From: Gammaproteobacteria bacterium
GTDB taxonomy: Bacteria; Pseudomonadota; Gammaproteobacteria; AKS1
Direction of reading: 5' to 3'
Assembly (NCBI GenBank): GCA_027006175.1
Contig: JALTKS010000118.1
Coordinates: 29,663-93,662, forward strand
Length of the DNA: 64,000 bases
Positions 19,386 to 28,610 of this stretch are shown in pieces (position 1 is the first letter of the stretch; every line of letters begins with the position of its first letter). The position numbers were made by a program, and so were the translations under genes. The notes beneath the pieces are model-generated. The model saw only the letters and a list, made by a program, of their open reading frames with translations. It made no database searches and had not been told where the DNA came from.

Positions 19386-19751
19386 TTAACCGCCTAACAA
19401 CGCTGTAATTTTTTCTAATAGCACTTTTTCATCAACCGGTTTTGTTAAATAATCCTTTGCACCCTGACGAAGACCCCAAACACGATCTGTTTCCTGATCT
19501 TTCGTTGTAACAATAATAATCGGGATGTTCTTGGTTTCTTCGGTATTTGATATTTTTCGCGTTGCCTGAAAACCATTCATGCCTGGCATGACAATATCCA
19601 TCAATATAAGGTCGGGCATTTCTTCACTTGCTTTTACGACACCATCTTCTCCGCTCTCGGCAGAAAATGTTTCAAAGCCATGCTTATCCAGCATTGTTTT
19701 GAGTACGTGGATTTCCGTTGGTGAATCATCCACTATTAATATACGTGCCAT
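19386..19751 (-). CDS. pilH: Response regulator PilH
   Basis: Stand-alone receiver domain (121 residues) that is phosphorylated by ChpA; in Pseudomonas PilH counteracts PilG and is linked to PilT/PilU retraction. The acidic pocket is seen in ILIVDDSPTE (residues 4-13), the phosphoryl Asp in LILMDIVMPGMNG near 52, the switch Thr in IVTTKDQ near 82 and the Lys in YLTKPVD near 104. There is no output domain. A ribosome site AGGAG precedes the ATG (plus-strand CTCCT near 19760). Confidence 0.95.
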   Translation of the reverse strand: MARILIVDDSPTEIHVLKTMLDKHGFETFSAESGEDGVVKASEEMPDLILMDIVMPGMNGFQATRKISNTEETKNIPIIIVTTKDQETDRVWGLRQGAKDYLTKPVDEKVLLEKITALLGG

Positions 19752-19801
19752 CTGATTAATCTCCTGTTACTAACTATATGACAGCCAGTCTAATTATTAT
19801 T

Positions 19802-20206
19802 TCAATGTTCAATCACGTGTCGTGTTATTGCACCCAACAACTCATGCTTCGTAAAGGGTTTCGTCAGGTACTGCTCAGAGCCGACAATGCGCCCCCGTGC
19901 TTTATCAAACAAACCATCTTTACTGGAAAGCATAATGACCGGTGTTTTTTTATAATTCTCATTATTCTTGATAAGCGCGCAAGTTTGATAACCATCGAGA
20001 CGTGGCATCATAATATCGACAAAAATAATGTCCGGACGATGATCCGCAATCTTCGCTAACGCCTCAAATCCATCAATAGCAGTAATCACTTCACAGCCTG
20101 CTTTTTTTAACAATGTCTCAGCGGTACGACGAATTGTCTTACTATCATCAATAACCATTACATTGAGCCCGGCAAAATCACCGTTTATTTTATTATCGCT
20201 CGCCAC
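19802..20206 (-). CDS. pilG: Response regulator PilG
   Basis: Receiver-only protein (134 residues) that activates pilus extension and cAMP signalling in the Pseudomonas model. VMVIDDSKTIRR near residue 16, the phosphoryl Asp in IIFVDIMMPRLDGY near 63, VIMLSSKDG near 90 and YLTKPFTKHE near 113 are all intact. The gene starts with GTG at 20206, with GGGGGAG as ribosome site. It is the first gene of the minus-strand cluster, and its promoter should lie in the 20207-20529 space shared with gshB. Confidence 0.95.
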   Translation of the reverse strand: MASDNKINGDFAGLNVMVIDDSKTIRRTAETLLKKAGCEVITAIDGFEALAKIADHRPDIIFVDIMMPRLDGYQTCALIKNNENYKKTPVIMLSSKDGLFDKARGRIVGSEQYLTKPFTKHELLGAITRHVIEH

Positions 20207-20529
20207 GTACTCCCCCTTGGCACCTACATCATTTACAGTGGACTACCCACTATAAATGTTTAACACATAATCTAGGAAGTATCCATAAGTTATTGCAAAT
20301 AATATGGATTTTCCAAAAAATATGTCAATTATTCATTGAATTCAGGAATAATGCTCGATCTGTGGCTAAATCGCCATCAATCAGACTTTTCACTACTCAT
20401 GCCTAATTAAAGACGTTGATTGGCCATCCGTCCAGTAAAATGTCGATATGACGTTTGTCAGTGCCAAAAATGGTGCAATGCGCTAGGATGCTGGCTGATA
20501 TAAACCATTTTTTGAGTGACTATTTAAAA
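20207..20529. promoter_or_regulatory. Divergent regulatory region between pilG and gshB
   Basis: 323 bases without a convincing gene. It must hold the start signals for the eight-gene Pil-Chp cluster (minus) and for gshB (plus). The dyad AGTGG-ACTA-CCACT lies near 20236-20252, close to TATAGT on the minus strand. No consensus promoter pair could be assigned with confidence. An in-frame extension of gshB reaches back to 20455 but lacks family similarity. Confidence 0.45.
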
Positions 20530-21477
20530 ATGCCTATTCAACTTGGAATCGTGATGGATCCGATTGATACCATCAAACCCGTCAAAGACAGCAGTTTTGC
20601 CATGCTACTTGAGGCGCAAAGCCGTGGCTATACGCTTGTTTATATGGAAATGGCTGATCTCGAGTTAAAAGAGGGTCAAATTTTAGGCAAAATGCGCCCC
20701 ATCCGGGTGAAAGACAACAAAAGTGACTGGTTTGAGCTTGGTGAAGCCAGTATTCAGCCTTTGTCGTCACTGGATGTGGTGTTAATGCGTAAAGATCCGC
20801 CTTTTGATGTTGAATACATCTACGCGACCTATTTATTAGAAACCGCCGAAAAGAACGGCGTATTAGTCGTGAATAAACCCGCAAGTATTCGCAACGCCAA
20901 TGAAAAACTATTTGCAACCGAGTTTCCCGACTGTGTCGCGCCCTCATTAGTCACTCGACGTGCAGAATCAATCCGCCAGTTTCTTGCTGAGCATGGCGAC
21001 ATTATTTTAAAACCATTGGGGGAAATGGGCGGTGCCTCTATTTTCCGTGTTAAAAAAGACGACCCGAATATTAGCGTGATTATTGAAACCCTGACTAAAC
21101 ATGGCAACAGCTATATCATGGCGCAACGCTTCATTCCTGAAATCAGTGCCGGTGATAAACGCATTCTGCTTATCGATGGAGAACCCGTACCCTATGCACT
21201 CGCACGTATTCCAGCCAAGGGGGAAACACGCGGTAATCTTGCTGCCGGTGGACATGGTGAAGGGCTCCCGCTCAATGAACGTGACTATGAAATCTGTCGC
21301 CAGATTGGCCCCGTGTTAAAAGAAATGGGGCTAATGTTTGTCGGCATCGATGTGATTGGCGATTATCTTACCGAGATAAACAGTACCAGCCCAACCTGTA
21401 TCCGTGAACTCGATACCCAATTCAATTTAAACATTAGCGGCCAACTCATGGACGCTATTGAAAGCAAATTATCATGA
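20530..21477 (+). CDS. gshB: Glutathione synthetase
   Basis: ATP-grasp ligase that joins gamma-glutamylcysteine and glycine. ATG at 20530 gives 315 residues starting MPIQLGIVMDPIDTIKPVKDSS, almost the length of E. coli GshB (316). Family segments are LMRKDPPFDVEYIYATYLLE, VVNKPASIRNANEKL, ILKPLGEMGGASIFRV, and GLMFVGIDVIGDYLTEINSTSPT near the C terminus, which holds metal-binding and glycine-site residues. It overlaps apbE by 4 bases (ATGA). In Pseudomonas gshB is also divergent from pilG. Confidence 0.97.
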   Translation: MPIQLGIVMDPIDTIKPVKDSSFAMLLEAQSRGYTLVYMEMADLELKEGQILGKMRPIRVKDNKSDWFELGEASIQPLSSLDVVLMRKDPPFDVEYIYATYLLETAEKNGVLVVNKPASIRNANEKLFATEFPDCVAPSLVTRRAESIRQFLAEHGDIILKPLGEMGGASIFRVKKDDPNISVIIETLTKHGNSYIMAQRFIPEISAGDKRILLIDGEPVPYALARIPAKGETRGNLAAGGHGEGLPLNERDYEICRQIGPVLKEMGLMFVGIDVIGDYLTEINSTSPTCIRELDTQFNLNISGQLMDAIESKLS

Positions 21478-22544
21478 CAATAAAATTTCCGAAAATAAGC
21501 CGCGTTGTTTCCATACTTTTCCTAACCAGCACACTGGTACTCAGTGGTTGTACAGAACCCAAACCGGTCAATGAATTTCATGAAACTGTTTTCACCATGG
21601 GCACACTGGTGGAAGTTACCATCATTGGCGAAAAAGAAGCATTAGCGGAACAAGCCTTTACTGCTATTCTCGATGACTTCAATTACATGCACAACACCTG
21701 GCATCCATGGAAATATAATGCCCTAAAACGAATTAATAATTTACTCGTCACCGGCGCAAAATTTTCACTTGCCCCCTCTATTTTGCCACTGATAAAAAAA
21801 TCACAAGTACTGTCCAAACAGAGTCAGGGCTTATTTAACCCCGCTATCGGACAGCTCATAAAAATGTGGGGATTTCATCAGGATAATTTAGATGAGATTA
21901 TTGAGCCACCAGAAGACGAACAAATTCAGGCTTTTCTTAGCGATTTACCTTCCATGAGTGATATTGAATTCAGCAACCTCAGCATGCGCGGCACGAACAA
22001 AAATATACAACTTGATTTCGGTGCCTTTGCTAAAGGTGTTGCCGTTGATACTACCATTGAACACCTTAAAGAATTTGGTATCAAAAATGCGATTATTAAT
22101 GCTGGCGGCGATCTACGTGCCATCGGTAATAACAACGGTCGCCCCTGGCGTATTGGTATTCGCAACCCAAGAGCAAAAGGTGTTTTTGCTGCGGTTGAAG
22201 TATCCGGTGATGAAAGTGTCTTTACCTCTGGCGACTATGAGCGTTATTTTGAAAGTGATGGTAAACGCTATCATCATATTATTGATCCACGTACCGGTTA
22301 CCCTGCGAATAAAACCCGTTCTGTCACGGTTATTCATTCAGAAGCCGGTACGGCAGATGCCGCCGCGACTGCCCTGTTTATTGCCGGCCCGGAAAAATGG
22401 CCTGAAATTGCACAAGCGATGGGCATTAAATACGTCATGCTGATTGCCCGTAATGGTGATGTACACATGAATCCAGCCATGGCGAAGCGAATTAAATTCA
22501 CCATCCAACAACCTGCCATTAAATTGAGTAAGCCACTGAAATGA
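21474..22544 (+). CDS. apbE: FAD:protein FMN transferase (ApbE-type lipoprotein)
   Basis: Attaches FMN covalently to threonine of exported or membrane redox proteins. 356 residues with a lipoprotein signal: hydrophobic stretch and lipobox LVLSGC at about 21-26. Family features include TMGTLVEVTI near 45, SQGLFNPAIGQLIKMWGF near 115, LDFGAFAKGVAVD near 180, NAGGDLRAIG near 210 and HHIIDPRTGYPA near 265, with AGTADAAATALF after it. The overlap with the next gene is 4 bases. Its target is not identified here; the two following genes are likely partners. Confidence 0.93.
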   Translation: MTIKFPKISRVVSILFLTSTLVLSGCTEPKPVNEFHETVFTMGTLVEVTIIGEKEALAEQAFTAILDDFNYMHNTWHPWKYNALKRINNLLVTGAKFSLAPSILPLIKKSQVLSKQSQGLFNPAIGQLIKMWGFHQDNLDEIIEPPEDEQIQAFLSDLPSMSDIEFSNLSMRGTNKNIQLDFGAFAKGVAVDTTIEHLKEFGIKNAIINAGGDLRAIGNNNGRPWRIGIRNPRAKGVFAAVEVSGDESVFTSGDYERYFESDGKRYHHIIDPRTGYPANKTRSVTVIHSEAGTADAAATALFIAGPEKWPEIAQAMGIKYVMLIARNGDVHMNPAMAKRIKFTIQQPAIKLSKPLK

Positions 22545-22930
22545 GTCGTTCGAGTTTCACAGCGCTCTTTACAACGGCGGATAAACTTTTATTTCTGGTT
22601 AGTTTAAGTCTTATTGTTTTTAGCTACGTTTATTTCTGGCAAACATCTCCCGCAAGCTATGCCATTGTTAAGAGTGGGCAACAAGATTCTCGTTTAATTA
22701 ATCTTAACGAATCCAAAATTCATCAAGTAGAAGGCCGCCTAGGTATCAGCAAGCTTGAAGTAAAAGATGGCCAAATTCGTTTTATTTCTTCAGCGTGTAA
22801 AAATAAAATATGTATTCAAAGTGGTTGGCATCAACATGGTGGCGCCGTTACCGCCTGCTTGCCAAACAGGGTCAGTGTGCAACTTGGCCGCCAAACATCA
22901 CAAACAGATTATGATGCCATTATCTTCTAA
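22541..22930 (+). CDS. NusG domain II-type small membrane-anchored protein
   Basis: 129-residue protein with one N-terminal membrane helix (LLFLVSLSLIVFSYVYFW, about 16-33) and a small outer domain of the NusG_II type: GRLGISKLEVKDGQIRFISSACKNKICIQSGW, then ACLPNRV. Two cysteines (SACKNKIC) plus a later ACLPN Cys fit this family, which is unrelated in role to transcription factor NusG. The family often stands beside apbE and a Gx-type transporter, as here. A role in membrane redox or flavin/quinone handling is inference from that context. It overlaps both neighbours. Confidence 0.8.
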   Translation: MSRSSFTALFTTADKLLFLVSLSLIVFSYVYFWQTSPASYAIVKSGQQDSRLINLNESKIHQVEGRLGISKLEVKDGQIRFISSACKNKICIQSGWHQHGGAVTACLPNRVSVQLGRQTSQTDYDAIIF

Positions 22931-23450
22931 ACCCACGCAAATCCCGATGGGGCATAATGACAAACTCATTGCCGGTTTTGCGGCATTGGCTATCACCATT
23001 CACCTGTTAGAAAGCGCACTCCCTTCACCTGTTCCCGGCATTAAACCCGGGCTAGCTAATCTGGTTACGCTGTATGTATTAATCCGGCATGGCTGGTCAT
23101 TAGCCGCTAACGTCACCTTGATTCGTGTGATTGCCGCCAGTTTATTATTAGGCAGCTTTTTGTCGCCAACCTTCGCCATGAGTCTGGCTGGCGCCATTGC
23201 CAGTCTGACCATACTTGGCGTCGCCTGGCACTTTCCCGGAAAACCCTTCGGCCCAGTTGGATTATCTATTCTTGCTGCCATGGCTCATATTTCGGCACAA
23301 GTGGTTACCGCTTATTTATTATTTATTCCACATGACTCACTCTTCACTTTATTACCCATTTTGCTGACAGCAGCGCTGATCTCGGGCACACTCGGAGGTA
23401 TACTAGTCAGCAAAATACTTGAGCGAGTAGATAGCATTACAAACACATGA
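22911..23450 (+). CDS. Gx transporter family / Hpre_diP_synt_I-type membrane protein
   Basis: About 180 residues, mostly hydrophobic, with five or so membrane helices and the family motif LPSPVPGIKPGLANLVTL near residue 40. Homologs are called 'Gx transporter' or 'heptaprenyl diphosphate synthase component I', the latter from old annotation. The ATG at 22911 overlaps the previous gene by 20 bases; ATG at 22947 (MGHNDKL) would avoid this and is a fair alternative. It resembles ECF-type substrate-binding (S) membrane proteins. It probably works with the preceding NusG_II and ApbE proteins. tonB follows with a 4-base overlap. Confidence 0.8.
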   Translation: MMPLSSKPTQIPMGHNDKLIAGFAALAITIHLLESALPSPVPGIKPGLANLVTLYVLIRHGWSLAANVTLIRVIAASLLLGSFLSPTFAMSLAGAIASLTILGVAWHFPGKPFGPVGLSILAAMAHISAQVVTAYLLFIPHDSLFTLLPILLTAALISGTLGGILVSKILERVDSITNT

Positions 23451-24352
23451 GTGATCTTATTTTAACAGGACAAACCACGCCCAATATTACGGCTATTGAT
23501 CGCCTCGGCTTAACATTATTCTTTGCCGTAACGATTCATGCGATTATCATTTTGGGTATCAGCTTTAGTAACGAACTATTCACGCAAAAAGATCCCGTTC
23601 AAACCATGGAAATCACGCTGGTTCAGGCGCGCAGTGAAACGCCTCCAGATGAGAACCCACAATACCTTGCACAAGCAAACCAACAAGGCAGTGGCAATAC
23701 CGATGATGTAAAGCGTCCCCAGGCATTACGTAATGAGGCCATTAAAACACCTCACCAAACACAAGGTACTGCACCGGATAATGTGATACCGATAAAACAA
23801 CAACAAAAGCGTATTGAGCAAAAACAACGCGAAGTGATGCTTGCCGACAAAGCAAAAACAACCATTAAATCACGCAAACAAACACCTCGCGAAGACACCA
23901 AAAAACCGAATGTCAGCAACTTAATTTCAAACGCATTTCAAATAGCAGCGGCCAGTGCAGAAGTAGAACAACACCGCATGGCGAACAAAAGCAAAAAGCG
24001 CACTAAATATATTACCGCCAGTACCAGTGAATTTAAATATGCTGCTTACCAGGATGCATGGCGACAAAAAGTAGAACGTATCGGTCGCCTTAACTATCCG
24101 GAGGAAGCACGCAAACGTAAACTCAGCGGCAAACTCACTATGACCGTTGTATTGAAACCCAATGGCACACTAAAAAATGTCTCGATTGACCGTCCATCCG
24201 GCAACCGATTACTTGATGATGCTGCAAAACGGATTGTCCGACTTGCCTCACCTTATGCTCCCTTCCCTGAGGATATTCGCCGCGAAACAGATTTACTCTA
24301 TATTACCCGCACCTGGATTTTTCAGGATGGCAACAGCCTCTATTCAAAATAA
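23447..24352 (+). CDS. tonB: TonB-family energy transducer
   Basis: Couples inner-membrane proton motive force to outer-membrane receptors. 301 residues: one N-terminal membrane helix (FFAVTIHAIIILGISFS, about 27-43), a long polar Gln/Lys-rich periplasmic stretch (70-200), and a C-terminal TonB domain with YPEEARKRKLSGKLTMTVVL, DRPSGNRLLDDAAKRIV and YAPFPEDIR. No exbB/exbD is nearby. The equivalent gene beside gshB in P. aeruginosa is tonB3, reported to matter for twitching motility, so the nearness to the Pil-Chp cluster may be meaningful. Confidence 0.9.
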   Translation: MSDLILTGQTTPNITAIDRLGLTLFFAVTIHAIIILGISFSNELFTQKDPVQTMEITLVQARSETPPDENPQYLAQANQQGSGNTDDVKRPQALRNEAIKTPHQTQGTAPDNVIPIKQQQKRIEQKQREVMLADKAKTTIKSRKQTPREDTKKPNVSNLISNAFQIAAASAEVEQHRMANKSKKRTKYITASTSEFKYAAYQDAWRQKVERIGRLNYPEEARKRKLSGKLTMTVVLKPNGTLKNVSIDRPSGNRLLDDAAKRIVRLASPYAPFPEDIRRETDLLYITRTWIFQDGNSLYSK

Positions 24353-24408
24353 ATCATCTTCCCTGTTAAGAACTTGCCTGTTTCTCATTACTGGCTAATA
24401 CTTAAGCC

Positions 24409-24972
24409 ATGACCGATGCTAACTTTTTAAATAACCATTTTCTTATCGCCATGCCGGCGTTAGAGGATCCTAATTTTTTTCATAGTGTGACCTATATTTG
24501 CGAGCACAATGAACAAGGCGCAATGGGTATTGTGATTAACCAGCCTCTGGATATTTCACTCGGTGATGTACTCACACACATGGAAATGACCAATGACAAC
24601 GAGACCTTAGGCTCAACACCCGTGTATTTAGGCGGGCCAGTCCAGACAGACCGGGGCTTCGTCTTGCATGAACCCGCCGGAAAGTGGGACTCCATGCTCG
24701 AAGTGACTGACGATATCGCGGTCACGACTTCTCGCGATATTTTACAGGCGCTTAATGACGGTAAAGGCCCGAATCGTTCGCTTGTCGCGCTGGGTTATGC
24801 CGGCTGGGGTGAAGGACAACTTGAAGATGAATTAGTCGCAAATACCTGGCTTACCTGCCCCGCTGACAGTGCCATCATTTTTGACACCCCTATCGAAAAC
24901 CGCTGGACAGCGGCGGCCGCTTCTCTCGGTGTCGATCTAAATACACTCTCTGATACCTTTGGCCACGCATAA
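24409..24972 (+). CDS. yqgE: YqgE/AlgH family protein
   Basis: 187-residue cytosolic protein of the DUF179 family, function not established (AlgH in Pseudomonas). Typical segments are NHFLIAMPALEDPNFFHSV at the start, GAMGIVINQPL near 38, YLGGPVQTDRGFVLH near 73 and LGYAGWGEGQLEDEL near 122. Its stop overlaps the ruvX start (TAATG), so the two are coupled, as in most Gammaproteobacteria. Confidence 0.95.
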   Translation: MTDANFLNNHFLIAMPALEDPNFFHSVTYICEHNEQGAMGIVINQPLDISLGDVLTHMEMTNDNETLGSTPVYLGGPVQTDRGFVLHEPAGKWDSMLEVTDDIAVTTSRDILQALNDGKGPNRSLVALGYAGWGEGQLEDELVANTWLTCPADSAIIFDTPIENRWTAAAASLGVDLNTLSDTFGHA

Positions 24973-25379
24973 TGTCATCACCACAAACCTTACTGGGTTT
25001 TGATTTTGGCGAAAAAAGAACCGGTGTTGCCGTCGGGCAATCGTTAACCGGCACGGCAACGGGTCTCACCACCCTTTCCAGCCAACGCAACAAACCCGAT
25101 TGGCCAGGCATCGAAATGTTAATAAAAGAATGGCAGCCCAACGCCCTTGTTGTTGGTATTCCTGTCCACATGGACGGTAAAGAACAACCAATGACGGTTG
25201 CGGCTCGCAAATTTGCCCGTCAACTAGCAGGGCGTTTCAATTTACCGGTGCATGAGGCGGAAGAAAGACTGAGTTCAGCCGAAGCCGAACAATCGCTGGG
25301 AAGTCACGCGGCCAAAGAAGCCATTGATCAGGAAGCGGCGCGCATTATCCTACAAAGCTGGCTAGGCGAACAATCGTAA
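24972..25379 (+). CDS. ruvX: Putative pre-16S rRNA nuclease / Holliday junction resolvase-like protein
   Basis: RNase H-fold protein YqgF/RuvX, in E. coli implicated in maturing the 5' end of 16S rRNA. 135 residues with LGFDFGEKRTGVAVG at the start (the first acidic residue), ALVVGIPVHMDG near 55, and EERLSSAEAE near 95. The usual late Asp may be supplied by AIDQEAARIILQSWL. In Pseudomonas pyrR follows; here pyrB comes next, 56 bases later, and pyrR is missing. Confidence 0.93.
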   Translation: MSSPQTLLGFDFGEKRTGVAVGQSLTGTATGLTTLSSQRNKPDWPGIEMLIKEWQPNALVVGIPVHMDGKEQPMTVAARKFARQLAGRFNLPVHEAEERLSSAEAEQSLGSHAAKEAIDQEAARIILQSWLGEQS

Positions 25380-25435
25380 CCAAGGTTTAAAAATCTTGCA
25401 GACAAAAGCCAGAAGTCCTGCCATAATGTCGCCTA

Positions 25436-26446
25436 ATGTCAAAAGTAGAAACGCAAGCCCAGCCCACGCAACCGGTAACGCTTAGACCGGGAAATATCCA
25501 ATTAGATCCGCAAGGCAAACTCCGCCATTTTCTGGCAATTGAAGGCTTACCCAAAGCGGTTCTGACAAAAATTCTCGATACGGCTGAATCCTTTACCAAT
25601 AGTGAAGAAAAGAAATTTGAGCTTCTCAAAGGTCACACGATTGCCAATCTTTTCTTTGAACCCAGCACCCGTACCCGTACCACCTTTGAATTAGCGGCAA
25701 AACGTCTCTCGGCGGATGTGCTCAATATTAATATTAGCGCCTCCAGTAGTAGTAAGGGCGAAACATTGCTGGATATGTTGCGTAACCTTGAAGCCATGCA
25801 CATCGATATGTTCGTGGTACGCCACGGCAGCAGTGGTGCTGCGCATTTCATTGCCAACCATGTGCCGCCGCATGTCAGCGTACTCAATGCCGGCGATGGC
25901 AGCCATGAACACCCAACGCAAGCCATGCTGGATATGTTCACGATTCGCCAGCATAAACCTGATTTTCCATCACTGCGGGTAGCGATTGTCGGCGACTTAA
26001 TGCACTCACGGGTGGCTCGCTCACAAATCCATGCCCTGAATACCCTTGGTGTCGGTGAACTGCGCGTCATTGCACCACAAACCTTACTTCCTGTTGGTAT
26101 CGAAAAGATGGGCGTTCAGGTTTACCAGCATCTTGATGAAGGCATCAAAGATGTTGACGTCATTATTATGCTGCGCCTGCAACGTGAACGTATGCACGGC
26201 GCCTTTATTCCCAGCGAACACGAATACTTCAAACTTTATGGTATGACCGAAAAACGACTCGCGCTGGCAAAACCCGATGTGATTGTTATGCACCCCGGCC
26301 CTATCAACCGTGGCGTTGAAATGGACTCAGCCGTCGCCGATGGTTCTCATTCTGTGATTCTGCAACAAGTCAGTAATGGTATTGCTGTGCGCATGGCCGC
26401 CATGGCGATGGCGATGCGCAACCCTGATGGGAGCAGTGCGTCATGA
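25436..26446 (+). CDS. pyrB: Aspartate carbamoyltransferase catalytic subunit
   Basis: Joins carbamoyl phosphate and aspartate, the first committed step of pyrimidine synthesis. 336 residues with an N-terminal extension (about 25 residues) before the catalytic core, as in Pseudomonas-type class A enzymes. Carbamoyl-phosphate motif [13 protein letters not shown] near 72-84, [11 protein letters not shown] near 102, [14 protein letters not shown] near 155, and [13 protein letters not shown] near 283. It overlaps pyrC' by 4 bases. In the class A arrangement a dead PyrC-like protein is a structural partner, and that gene follows. Confidence 0.97.
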   Translation: MSKVETQAQPTQPVTLRPGNIQLDPQGKLRHFLAIEGLPKAVLTKILDTAESFTNSEEKKFELLKGHTIANLFFEPSTRTRTTFELAAKRLSADVLNINISASSSSKGETLLDMLRNLEAMHIDMFVVRHGSSGAAHFIANHVPPHVSVLNAGDGSHEHPTQAMLDMFTIRQHKPDFPSLRVAIVGDLMHSRVARSQIHALNTLGVGELRVIAPQTLLPVGIEKMGVQVYQHLDEGIKDVDVIIMLRLQRERMHGAFIPSEHEYFKLYGMTEKRLALAKPDVIVMHPGPINRGVEMDSAVADGSHSVILQQVSNGIAVRMAAMAMAMRNPDGSSAS

Positions 26447-27729
26447 GCCGTATTCATATAAAAGGCGGTCGCTTAATTGACCCGGCCAACGATATTGATG
26501 CTATCACTGATCTCTGGATTGCCGATGGCAAGGTACAAGCCATTGGTCATGCCCCTGATGGCTTCAGCGCCGATGAAACCATTAACGCCGAACAACTCAT
26601 CGTCTGCCCGGGTCTCATTGATTTATCCGCACGTATTCGCGAACCAGGTCAGGCGCACAAGGCAACCATTGCCAGTGAAACAGCGGCGGCAGCCAGTGCA
26701 GGTATTACTACGCTGGTTTGCCCACCGGATACCCAGCCGGTAATTGATTCAGCTGCCATTGTTGAATTAATTCATCTCAAAGCTCGTCAGGCAAATTTAT
26801 CTCGCTTGCATATGCTTGGTGCGCTCACCTGTAACCTTGACGGGGAATTAATCAGCCAAATGCTTAGCCTTAAAAATGCTGGCGTGGTGGGTATGAGTAA
26901 TGCCAACAAACCGGTACCTAACTCTTTAATTCTGCGCCGCGCATTTGAATATGCCTGCACACATGATTTAACCGTGTTTATTCGTCCTGATGATGATGGA
27001 CTTAGCAATACTGGCTGTGTCCATGAAGGGGCATTAGCATCACGGCTCGGTCTGCCTGGCATACCCGAAGCGGCCGAAACGGTCGCGGTTGCGCGCCATC
27101 TGGAACTCATTGAACAAACCGGTGTGAAAGCGCATTTTAGTCAGCTATCGACTGCCCGAGCCGCCAATATGATTGCCCGAGCACGTCATGACGGACTCAA
27201 GGTTACCGCCGATGTTGCGGTACACCACCTCTATCTTACTGATATCGATATTCGTGATTACAACAGTGCCTGTCACTTAATTCCGCCACTACGCAGTGAA
27301 CGTGATCGTGACGGTTTACGCGATGCCGTTAAACGAGGTGTTATCGATGCCATCTGCTCCGATCACCAACCGCATGAACCCGATGCTAAACAGGCACCGT
27401 TCCCGGATACTGAACCGGGTCTGTCTGGACTCGATACCTTATTACCACTCGTCAAACGGCTGGCTGATGAAAAGCTCTTATCACTATCAGAAGCCATTGA
27501 TCGCGTGACGCGTTCACCTGCCAATATACTTGGCCTTGAACAAGGACACTTAAGTGTCGGTGCCATTGCGGATATTTGTATTCTTGACCCTGACATGAAC
27601 TGGGTCGTCAACAGTGACAACCTTAATAGTGCCGGTCACAATACACCTTTCATCGGCTGGGAAATGCACGGCCGAGCCACCCGTACCTTAGTAAACGGAC
27701 AACTTATTTTTAGCAGTGACCATGACTGA
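26443..27729 (+). CDS. pyrC': Dihydroorotase-like subunit without metal site (PyrC')
   Basis: 428-residue type I dihydroorotase homolog that has lost its metal ligands. Where active enzymes have DxHxHxR, this one reads [11 protein letters not shown] (positions 62 and 64 are Ser and Arg). The HCED-like position reads IRPDD, and the later His motif is [18 protein letters not shown] is partly kept. This agrees with the inactive PyrC' of Pseudomonas, needed to hold the ATCase dodecamer with PyrB. The gene overlaps pyrB (4 bases) and the following gene (8 bases). A separate active dihydroorotase must exist elsewhere in the genome. Confidence 0.9.
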   Translation: MSRIHIKGGRLIDPANDIDAITDLWIADGKVQAIGHAPDGFSADETINAEQLIVCPGLIDLSARIREPGQAHKATIASETAAAASAGITTLVCPPDTQPVIDSAAIVELIHLKARQANLSRLHMLGALTCNLDGELISQMLSLKNAGVVGMSNANKPVPNSLILRRAFEYACTHDLTVFIRPDDDGLSNTGCVHEGALASRLGLPGIPEAAETVAVARHLELIEQTGVKAHFSQLSTARAANMIARARHDGLKVTADVAVHHLYLTDIDIRDYNSACHLIPPLRSERDRDGLRDAVKRGVIDAICSDHQPHEPDAKQAPFPDTEPGLSGLDTLLPLVKRLADEKLLSLSEAIDRVTRSPANILGLEQGHLSVGAIADICILDPDMNWVVNSDNLNSAGHNTPFIGWEMHGRATRTLVNGQLIFSSDHD

Positions 27730-28597
27730 GCCAAATCGCAATACTATTCATGTCGAAGACGCCATAATTATCGACCATCAAGCCTTTGATGGTGATCAAT
27801 TTATTATGCGTTTACATGCCCCAAAAACAGCGATCGAAGCCCAGCCCGGCAGTTTTGTGCATATTCGCTGTGCTGAACGCTTACCCATGCGCCGGCCTAT
27901 TTCCATTATGCGTACTGATCCTCAGCAGGGTGAAATTACGTTGCTATATAAAGCACTCGGTGAAGGCACCCGTGCACTGGGCGAACGAAAAGTAGGCGAA
28001 ACACTCAGTCTGATGGGACCTATCGGTAAAGCCTTTCGTTTTAACCCGAACAAAAAACGTCCACTGCTTATCGGTGGTGGTGTTGGCATGCCGCCAATGA
28101 TCTTCATTGCTGAACATTTAAAAGACAATAAAGACATCGAGCCCTTCGTCATTCTTGGCTCTGAAGTCCCCTTCCCCTTCAAGGTACAGCCATCACAACA
28201 CATCATTAACGGACTCGCACCTGAGGTGATTGGCACTATGCCACTGATGGAAGACTGGGGTATTGCCTGCCGACTCGCTAGCCTGCAGGGCTATCCGGGA
28301 TGTTTTGAAGGCTACGTCACTGATCTGGCTCGCGCCTGGCTCGATGGTTTAACTGAAAACCAACGCAACGACGTCGAAATCTTTTCCTGTGGCCCACATC
28401 CCATGCTCGAAGCCGTGGCAAAACTGGCTGCCGAATACGATTTGCCCTGTCAGGTATCACTCGAAGAATTTATGGCCTGTGCCGTTGGCGGTTGTGCCGG
28501 TTGTGTTGTAAAAGTTGAAACCGATAACGGTCCCGCCATGCAACGTGTTTGTGTTGATGGCCCTGTATTTGAAGCCAAAAAGGTATTTACAATCTAA
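27722..28597 (+). CDS. PyrK-like iron-sulfur/FAD electron transfer protein
   Basis: 291 residues from the ATG at 27722. Ferredoxin-reductase fold: FAD-binding RPISIMRTDPQ near 60, NAD-side GGVGMPPMIFIAEHL near 120, and the C-terminal 2Fe-2S loop with Cys pattern CAVGGCAGC plus a later VCVDGP Cys, the signature of PyrK (electron-transfer subunit of class 1B dihydroorotate dehydrogenase). It overlaps pyrC' and lies convergent to pilU. No pyrD is in the window. It could serve a PyrD encoded elsewhere or another oxidoreductase. PyrK with pyrB-pyrC' is unexpected if the cell uses a quinone-linked class 2 PyrD. Confidence 0.82.
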   Translation: MTEPNRNTIHVEDAIIIDHQAFDGDQFIMRLHAPKTAIEAQPGSFVHIRCAERLPMRRPISIMRTDPQQGEITLLYKALGEGTRALGERKVGETLSLMGPIGKAFRFNPNKKRPLLIGGGVGMPPMIFIAEHLKDNKDIEPFVILGSEVPFPFKVQPSQHIINGLAPEVIGTMPLMEDWGIACRLASLQGYPGCFEGYVTDLARAWLDGLTENQRNDVEIFSCGPHPMLEAVAKLAAEYDLPCQVSLEEFMACAVGGCAGCVVKVETDNGPAMQRVCVDGPVFEAKKVFTI

Positions 28598-28610
28598 GGA
28601 AAGACAGCAA

